From: Flavobacterium acetivorans
GTDB lineage: Bacteria > Bacteroidota > Bacteroidia > Flavobacteriales > Flavobacteriaceae
Direction: 5' to 3'
Length of the DNA: 64,000 nucleotides
NCBI RefSeq assembly: GCF_020911885.1
Contig: NZ_CP087132.1
Coordinates: 124,001 to 188,000 of the forward strand
Below, piece by piece: positions 53,759-63,300 of this stretch (position 1 is the first letter of the stretch; each line of letters starts with the position of its first letter). A program made the translations under genes and the position numbers. The notes below the pieces were generated by a model that saw nothing but the letters and a program-made list of their open reading frames with translations, ran no database searches and was not told the origin of the DNA.

Positions 53759-53832
53759 GATCTGAAGTCTGCTTTTTCAAAATAGAATCCCAATAAAAAA
53801 CCATTAAACAATTGATGTTTAAGGGTTTGTTT
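53759..53832. repeat. 74-bp inverted-repeat partner (right)
   Basis: Reverse complement of 43620-43693 with four mismatches, including the tRNA terminator hairpin. It lies outside the tRNA-repeat-bounded island. Confidence 0.8.
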
Positions 53833-54198
53833 CTGCAGCCTTATCGGGAAAATTTTCGAACCATTTTATAGATGATTTGAAGAAGTTGATAGGAACGAAT
53901 ATTAATTATCAGTTTTAATTTTAAATTAATTTGTGAGTTGTGAGTTATTTTTTTGTCTCGTCCATCTTAGCTAAAAATAAAAAACAACCGAAGTTACTAA
54001 AGCAGTTTTTCTTTAAAATAAGCAAACTCAAAAAAATAACGCTTTTAAATTAGTCAAACTATGTCATTTGTCGGTGTATAAAATCTCTTTATCGAAAAAA
54101 AGACTCTGACGGACCTCAACCCAACATAATTAACTAATTTTAAGACACATAACATCAAATAAGTCACTAAAAAACTGACTACCTAAGCTCTATAAACA

Positions 54199-54244
54199 TT
54201 TATCCTTATTATTCCCAAATACAATTTGGAATAATAAGGATAAA
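54199..54244. other. large perfect stem-loop upstream of the giant adhesin gene
   Basis: TTTATCCTTATTATTCC (54199-54215) pairs base for base with 54228-54244, and after one bulged C the stem continues AAAT/ATTT around a three-base loop. There is no T-run, so it is not a typical terminator. It may be an mRNA leader structure or an operator for the gene starting 127 bases later. Confidence 0.6.
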
Positions 54245-54371
54245 CGGAAGATTTTTATTGAAAATAACACCTGTCATAACAACCATTTTGTAATTCAAGA
54301 ATTGTTACAAAGATTCTTATATGTTCTCTTTTTATAACAAATAACTGTTTGATTCTAAAATGTAGGCTATC

Positions 54372-57300
54372 ATGAAAGAAAAATACTTTTTCATAATTTT
54401 ATTGTTATTAAGTTCTCTTTATAGTTTCGGGCAGGATTGTTTAGAACGAAACCTCTCTGATGACACTATATGTATTGGTCAAAATGCTACAATTATTTTG
54501 TCCAATAGCGAAACAACTATGAACTATCAATTACGAATTGGAGCCATTGATATAGGCAGTCCAATAATTGGAACCGGTTCTGACTTATCCTTTTCAGTTT
54601 CACCCTCAACAACAACTGTTTATTCTGTTTTTGCAAGTTCTAATACCGCCACTATTTGTAATATAACATACACTGATGTTTCTACCGTCACCGTCAATAC
54701 TCTTTCAGTTGCTCCAACAACCATTTCTGGAACAACTACAATTTGCAATGGGCAATCCACAACGCTAACAGTAAGCGGAGGAACCTTAGGGACAGGAGCC
54801 GTTGCTGAATGGTTTTCGGGTTCTTGTGGCGGAACACCCGTTGGAATTGGAAATAGCATTAGTGTATCTCCAACTAGCAATACAACTTATTATGTACGCT
54901 ATAATGGAACTTGTAATACTACTGCTTGTACTTCTATAATAGTAAATGTTAATCCAATTCCGATACCATCCGTACTAATTGGAGTCAACCCTGGCAATAC
55001 TATTTGTGCTGGAACCTCTGTAACTTTTACTGCAACTCCTACTAATGGTGGTAGTTCGCCTTCGTACCAATGGAAAGTAAATGGTGTGAACGCTGGAACT
55101 GACAGCGCTATATTCACCTCATCATCTCTTACAAATACAGACAAAGTAACTGTTGTTTTGACCTCTAATGCAACTTGTGCTTCTCCCATAAACGCAAACA
55201 GCAATCAAATAACGATGACCGTCAATGACAGCGTAATCCCTTCTGTAAGCATTACTGCATCGACAACAACCATTTGTCCTGGAGAAAATATTACTTTTTC
55301 GGCAGTACCAATAAATGGAGGAAATACGCCCTTTTATCAATGGAAGATAAATAACAATAACTCTGGCACAAATAGCCCTAATTTTTCTACTTCTACATTA
55401 GCTGATGGTGATATCGTCTCCGTAGAACTCACATCAAATGCAATTTGTGTTTCTCCCGCTAAGACAACAAGTAACAGTATTCCAATTTCTGTAAATCCCG
55501 CCATACCTGCCGCCCCTTTGTCTATATCAGGACTAGCCACGCAATGTCCAACATTAAACAATCAAACCTATACGATTGCGGCTGTAGCCAATGCGACGGC
55601 TTATAATTGGACTGTCCCTTCAGGATGGATAATAACTGGAGGACAAGGAACTACTTCTATTAACGTTACAACTGGTACTAGCGGTCAAAATGGAAATATA
55701 AGCGTTACCGCTGGCAACAGCTGTGGAACAAGTTCTGTAAGTACTTTGGCTGTAACTATAATTTCTAATGCCAGTATTTCATCGGTAACTGGAACAAATA
55801 CAATATGTATTTCAGCAACGACAACATATACAGTAAACTCCGTTGTTTTAGGTGGCGGAACCGGTTCTTGGAGTAGTACCAACACTAGTGTAGCAACAGT
55901 AGATGCAGCAACAGGTATAGTAACTGGAATTGCTGCGGGAACTTCAAACATAGTTTATACCATAACTGGAGGCTGTTCAGGTACTAAAACTGCCCAACAA
56001 GCAATTACTATAAATCCAAATGCAAGTATTACATCGGTAACTGGAACAAGTCCAATATGTGTTTCTGAAACAACAACTTACACGGAAAATTCGGTTGTAC
56101 TTGGAGGAGGAATTGGAACTTGGAGCAGTAGTAATACAGCTGTGGCTACGGTTAATTCGTCAGGTCAAGTAACTGGAATTGGAGCTGGGAATTGTGATAT
56201 CATTTATACTATAACTGGGGGTTGCACTGGAGCTAAAAGTGCCCAACAATCAATAACTGTAACTCCTAATACCAGTATTGCTTCGGTAACTGGAGTAAGT
56301 TCAATATGTATTTCCGGAACGACAACCTACACAGCCAATTCTGTTGTACTGGGGGGTGGAACTGGTTCTTGGAGCAGTAGTAACACTTCAGTAGCAACAG
56401 TAGATTCCGTAACAGGTATCGTAACAGGAATAGCAGCGGGAACTTCAAATATAATTTATACGATAACAGGAGGCTGTTCAGGAACTAAAACTGCTCAACA
56501 ATCAATAACTATAACTCCTAATGCAAGTATTGGCTCCGTTATAGGGATAAGTCCAATATGTATTTCTGGAACGACAACTTATACGGCAAATTCTGTTGTA
56601 CTGGGGGGAGGAATTGGAACTTGGAGCAGCAGTAACACTTCAGTAGCAACAGTAAATTCATCAACAGGAGTTGTAACTGGAATTGCAGCGGGAACTTCAA
56701 ACATAATTTACACCATTACAGGAGGTTGTTCGGGTACAAAAACTGCGCAACAATCGATTACTATAACTCCTAATGCAAGTATTGCTTCGGTTACTGGATC
56801 AAGTCCTATATGTATTTCTGGATCAACAACTTTTTTAGCTAATTCTGTTGTTTTGGGTGGTGGAACCGGTACTTGGAGCAGTAGCAATACTGCGGTTGCA
56901 ACAGTAAATTCATCAACAGGAGTTGTAACTGGAATTTCAGCGGGAACTTCAAACATAATTTACACCATTACAGGAGGTTGTTCAGGAACTAAAACTGCTC
57001 AACAATCGATAACTATAAATCCAAATGCGAGTATTGCTTCCGTTACTGGGATTAGTAATCTCTGTATTTCAACCTCAACAACCTTTACTACCAATTCAGC
57101 AATCTTAGGAGGTGGTAGTGGAACTTGGAGCAGTAGCAATAACGCAGTTGCAACCGTCAATGCTTCAGGACTTGTTACCACTACAGGTGCTGGCAGCTGC
57201 GATATTATATATACCATAACTGGTGGTTGTGGCGGTACCGTAACCGCATCACGCCCGATAACCGTATTTTCAGGCATTCCAACTACTCCAGGAATACCAA

Positions 57301-60300
57301 TTGCTCCAGCCGGTCAGTCTAGTTCTCTATGCCCTATAGCTTATGGCTTAATGTATTCTATTCCAGCAGTTGTAAATGCGACCAACTACACTTGGAATGT
57401 ACCCTCTGGATGGACCATTACCTCAGGACAAGGAACAACAGCCATAGTTGTTGATGCTGGCGTACAATCAACTGGAAGCAAAAACATTTCTGTTACTGCT
57501 ACAAATGCTTGCGGATCAAGTACAAGCCCTAATTATATTGCAACTGTAGGAACTTTTGGATACGTCGATGCTGGCATTGATTTAATACTTTGTGCAGCAA
57601 CAACTTCGGTTACATTGTCTGCTACAGGTGGTGGTGCGACTAATATAAATAATGATTTAACATGGTCAGCGCCTTCTGGAAGTTTTTCGAACAATAGTAA
57701 AGCCAATGCTACATATACCATCGATAATTCAATTGCAACCAATGGTGGATTCGTAACACTTACTGCCACTGTAAGAGCTGAAGGTAGTTGCCCGGTTTCA
57801 ACCGACCAAATGACCATTACCGTTTTACCTCCAGTTACAGCAACCATCGCTGGGACAACCACTATTTGCTCTGGCTCAACTACCAACATCACATTCAATG
57901 GGACTCCAAATACTACTGTGAGCTACACTGTGTCTGGAGTTGCTGGAAGCTCAACAATAAATATTGGCGCAAGTGGAACAGCCGTATTGACAACTCCCGC
58001 CTTATCATCTAGCACAACTTATACTTTAACAAGTATAGATTATTCAACTGGAAAATCATGTAATCGAACTATTTCCGGAAGCGCAATTGTAACCGTAAAC
58101 CCCATCCCTATTGTAAATCCAGGAGGCCCTGATACTGTTTGTCAATCTAGCTCGCCATCTGCCATTACTTTATCTGGAGCAACAGTTTCCGGTGGAGCAA
58201 CAACAGCAGCTTGGTCTATCACTTCAGGAGGAGGATCATTATCCTCAACAGCACAAACATCTACGCCAGCATCTGTGACTTATACCCCAGTAGCAAATTA
58301 TAGCGGAAATGTAATTTTGACATTAACTACAAATGCACCAACAGCCTGTTCTCCAACTAGTGCAACAAGAACGATTGTAGTTAATGCAGCTCCTACTGTA
58401 AATGCCGGAGGAGCAGATGTTGTTTGCCAATCTGCGTCACCGTCTGCCATAACCTTATCAGGGGCGACTATTGGAGGTGGCGCAACTACCGCTGGCTGGT
58501 CAGTTACTTCAGGCGGAGGCACCTTAAGCAATACTCTACAAACGGCTTCGCCAGCAACAGTGACTTATACTCCTGCTCCAAATTATAACGGAGCAGTTGT
58601 TTTGACTTTAACCACAAATGCTCCAAGTTCTTGTTCACCAATAAGTACCACAAGAACTATTACCATCAATCCTGCATCTACTGTAAATGCAGGATCTAAT
58701 CAAACTATTTGCCAATCTTCAACTCCATCAGCCATAACTTTATCAGGTTCGTCAGTTGGTGGAGGAGCAACTACTGCTGCTTGGTCTATTACTTCTGGAG
58801 GAGGAATTTTAAGCAATACTGCACAAACGGCATCGCCAGATACCGTAACTTATACTCCAGCGGCAAATTATAGCGGAGTGGCCATTTTGACTTTAACTAC
58901 AAATGCTTTAAATAGCTGTTCAGCCGTAAGTGCTACAAGAACAATCACTGTGAATGCAGCATCGACTGTAAATGCAGGATTGGATCAAACCATTTGTCAA
59001 TCTTCATCGCCCTCAGCAATTACTTTAACTGGAGCTTCAATAGGTGGTGGAGCTACAACTGGAGCTTGGTCCATCACTTCAGGAGGAGGATCATTAAGTA
59101 GTACGTCACAAACGGCATCACCTGCAACAATAACTTATACTCCAGCGGTAAATTATAGTGGAAATGTCATTTTAACATTAACCACAAATTCTGCAACTTC
59201 ATGTACTCCGATAACTGCAACTAGAACAATAACTATTAATGTTGCTTCAACGGTGAATCCTGGTTTGAATCAAACCATTTGTCAATCAGCATCCCCTTCA
59301 GCCATACCTTTGAGTGGAGCTTCATTTGGCGGAGGAGCAACAGCAGCAGCCTGGTCCATAACTTCTGGTGGAGGAACATTAAGCAGCACGGCACAAACAG
59401 CATCGCCAGAACTTGTCACTTATACCCCTGCGGCAAACTTTAGTGGAAATGTCATATTAACATTAACAACAAATTCATTAAGTTCATGTGTTGCGACTAG
59501 TGCAACTCGAACAATTACAGTAAACGCCAATTCTACGGTAAATGCAGGTGGGACTAATACTGTATGCCAATCTTCATCACCATCGGCAATTATCTTAAGC
59601 GGAGCTTCCATTGGCGGAGGGGCAACAACAGCTGCCTGGACAATTACTTCTGGAGGAGGAACATTAAGCAGTACTGCACAAACTGCATCACCTGCTACAA
59701 TTACTTATACTCCAGCAGCAAATTATAGTGGGAATGTTATTTTAACCTTAACTTCAAATGCTTTAAATAGCTGTTCAGCCGTAAGTGCTACAAGAACAAT
59801 CACTGTGAATGCAGCATCGACTGTAAATGCAGGTTCTAATCAAACTATTTGTCAGTCAGCATTACCTTCAGCTATCACTTTAACAGGAGCTTCAATTGGC
59901 GGTGGAGCAACTACGGGAGCCTGGTCGATTACTTCTGGAGGAGGAACCTTAAGTAGTACTGCTCAAACGGCATCCCCAGAAACTGTAACTTACACACCAG
60001 CCTCAAATTTTAGTGGAAATGTAATTTTAACATTAACTACAAATTCAGCGACTTCTTGTTCAATAGCAAGTGCTACAAAAACCTTGACCATAAAAAAAGC
60101 TGTCGTAATTACAACTCAACCTTCCAATACTAGTATTTGCGCTAGCTTTCCCGCTGATTTGAATATTGTAGCTATTGGTGATGATTTAACCTATCAATGG
60201 TATAAAGGCTCTGCCCCAAGCGGTACACCGGTAGCTAATTCAGGAAATATCTCCGGTGCTCAAACATCAAATCTTCATTTTAACCAAGCCAATTTATCAG

Positions 60301-63300
60301 ATGATGGTCTTTATTATGTAATTGTAAGTGGGGCTTCTGCTTGCTCTGCTGTGACGTCCGCCCAAAGAACATTGAATGTTGATCAAGCCATTATTGTCGA
60401 CTCGCAACCCATCTCGCAAACATTATGCAAAGGGTCTAATGTAACCTTTTCTGTAGTTGCCAATGCAAATGGAGATCCTTTGACTTTCCAATGGAGAAAA
60501 AACGGCACAAATATTGGCGGCTCCGTTTCTACATTGACATCCTCTTCAATAACACTAAATAACATTACAACAACAGATTCCGGAAACTATGACGTTTTAA
60601 TTTCTGGACCTACAGGTTACACTTGTTCTTCTGTACAATCTGCAATAGCAACTTTAACAGTCAATCCTTTGCCTACAATAAACGGTACTCTTATAATCTG
60701 CGAGGGAACATCTACGTTATTAACAGGATCGGGTACAGCAGCAGTAATCAATCCATGGGTATCTTCTAATACATCAGTCGCAACAGTTAGTAATACAGGA
60801 TTAGTAAGTGGTATTTTAGCTGGTACAGCAATTATAACTTATACCAATTCTAACGGCTGCGAAACAACTTCAACGGTAACAGTAAATTCCACGCCTGATG
60901 CAATAGCTACTAACAAGACACAAACCATTTGCTCAGCTGATCTGATTTTACCAATAAGTATTTCAGGAAATGTCCCTTCTACTAATTTTGCATGGGCAAG
61001 AGACAATACAGGAACCGTTACTGGCATAGCTTCTAGTGGCAATGGGAACATTAGTGGGAATTTAATCAATACTACCAATTCTCCTATTACTGTAACTTTT
61101 ACAATTAGCCCGTCAACATCCAATTGTAACGGAATACCTATAACCGCTACTGTAGTCGTTAATCCATCTGCTCAGGTAAATCAGCCTCTAGATCAAGTAG
61201 TTTGCAATGATAGTTTTGTCACCGCAGTGAACTTTGGAACTACAAACTCAGCAGGAATTACAACTTATAATTGGATCAACGACACCCCTTCAATAGGTCT
61301 AGCCGCATCTGGAAGTGGCTCTATTACCTCTTTTTCAGCGATTAATAATGGAAATTCTCCCTTAATAGCCACAATAACAGTTACTCCAACATACACTAAT
61401 GACGGAATAAGCTGTATTGGTTCAACAAAAAATTTCACCATTACCGTTAATCCTAAAGCGAATGTAACCAAACCAACTAATATTGATATCTGCAATGGAA
61501 ATACAGTTGCTCCGATCATTTTTGGATCTTCAAATTCAGGAGGAACTAAAACCTATTCTTGGACAAATAACAACACATTAATTGGCTTGGGAGCTTCTGG
61601 AAATGGCAATATTCCTTCATTCACTGCTACAAATTCAGGAAGCCTGCCAATTACAGCAACAATTAATGTAACTCCAACATATGATAACGGAGGAATTAAA
61701 TGCAATGGTCAAGTTGAAACTTTTATTATAACTGTTAACCCTGCGGCTCAGGTAAACCAACCAACAAATCTGGTAGTTTGTAATAGCAATTCTACCCCTA
61801 TTATCACTTTTGGAACTGTTAATACTGGAGGAATAACAACCTATTCTTGGACAAATAATACTCCATCTATAGGGATAACATCTGGAAACGGAGCTATTCC
61901 ATCTTTTACCGCTACCAATTCCGGTACAACTCCTATTGTAGCTACAGTTACCGTTACTCCTTCTTTTAATAATGGAAGCGTAAATTGTATTGGCTCGGCA
62001 AAAACATTTACCATAACAGTTAATCCTAACCCAACAGTATCAGTGCCTTCAAACATAACAGTGTGTAATCAAGCAGTTATTCCTGCCACTACTTTCACAT
62101 CGACTCCTGTTGGTGGCACGTTTACTTGGACGAATAGCAATCCAAGTATCGGATTAGCTGCTTCAGGAACTGGCAATATTGGCACCTTCACCGCAACAAA
62201 TTCGGGAACCAATCCTATCAATGCAACCATAACCGTTAATTCCACCGTTAATGGATGTACTGGAACCCCAAAAACATTCACCATAACCGTTGAGCCCTCT
62301 TCAGTGGGAGGAACAATTACCTATTCTGACGGCACTAAAACCCGCACTGACTGTCACTCTGCTTCTGGGCAAGTTACTTTAAGTGGATATACTGGTACCA
62401 TTTTATATTGGGAAACCTCAACCGATGCCGGAAATACTTGGACTAATAGAGCTAATGGTGGCAATACAACATTTAACTATTCCAATATAATCACGAACAC
62501 TATTTTTAGAGCTAGCCTACAAAATGGATCTTGTACAGTAGTTAAATCTGACATAGCCATATTATTCATCATTCCAAACATAAAACCTTCACCTATTAGC
62601 GCAACACCTGCTACTATTTGCGAAGGGGAATCAACAACATTAACTTCTAGCGCTACTTACTCTTCTAGTCAAAACTTACAAGATGGTGGTCTTTTTAATA
62701 CTGCCCAACCTCCTGGATGGTATGTGGATGGAGGAAATTTTAATGCCTCTGGCGATAACGGAAAAGACCATACTTGGTTAGAAACCAATGGAAATTCTGG
62801 AACTGAATACGACACTGCTTCTAACGACAAGTTTGCAATTGTCAGAGGTGCTATTGATTCACGATTAGAAACTCCAATATTTGATTTAGTGGGTCTAACG
62901 TCTGCAAGTTTAACATTTGATTACGCTTATCAATTAAATTCAGGTGCATGGGGAAAAGTAGAACTCTCTTTTGATGGAGGAGCAACCTATCCAGTAACCT
63001 TAATTACTTATACCGGAAATAAAGGCCCTTATAATAAATTCAATACAGCCATGAGCATTCCTTTAGATGCTTATTTAGGCTATTCTAATTTGAGAATCAA
63101 ATTTAATTTCCACGGAACGGTAGATAGTGTTAACGCGTTTGGAGGCAGTTCATGGGCTATAGACAATGTTAAGATTCCTCAAGCACCAGTTCCTGACTTA
63201 ACATCACAATGGCAAAATCTTGGAACAGGTGCGATAATTAGTGTAAGCAATTCGACAAATGTAACGGTAAGCCCAACCGAAACAACTACTTATGCTGTAA

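Larger units (their letters stand above)
53395..54371. other. non-coding junction region
   Basis: 977 bases without a gene. It holds a 22-bp tandem duplication (53461-53504), the right arm of the 74-bp inverted repeat (53759-53832) and a long perfect hairpin (54199-54244). No tRNA, ORF or IS end was recognised in the remainder; it looks like a scar of several rearrangements. Confidence 0.6.

Noticed and set aside
58113..60107. CRISPR array or non-coding satellite
   Set aside because: Unit length of 285 bp, in-frame coding and no spacer/repeat alternation; these are protein domain repeats.
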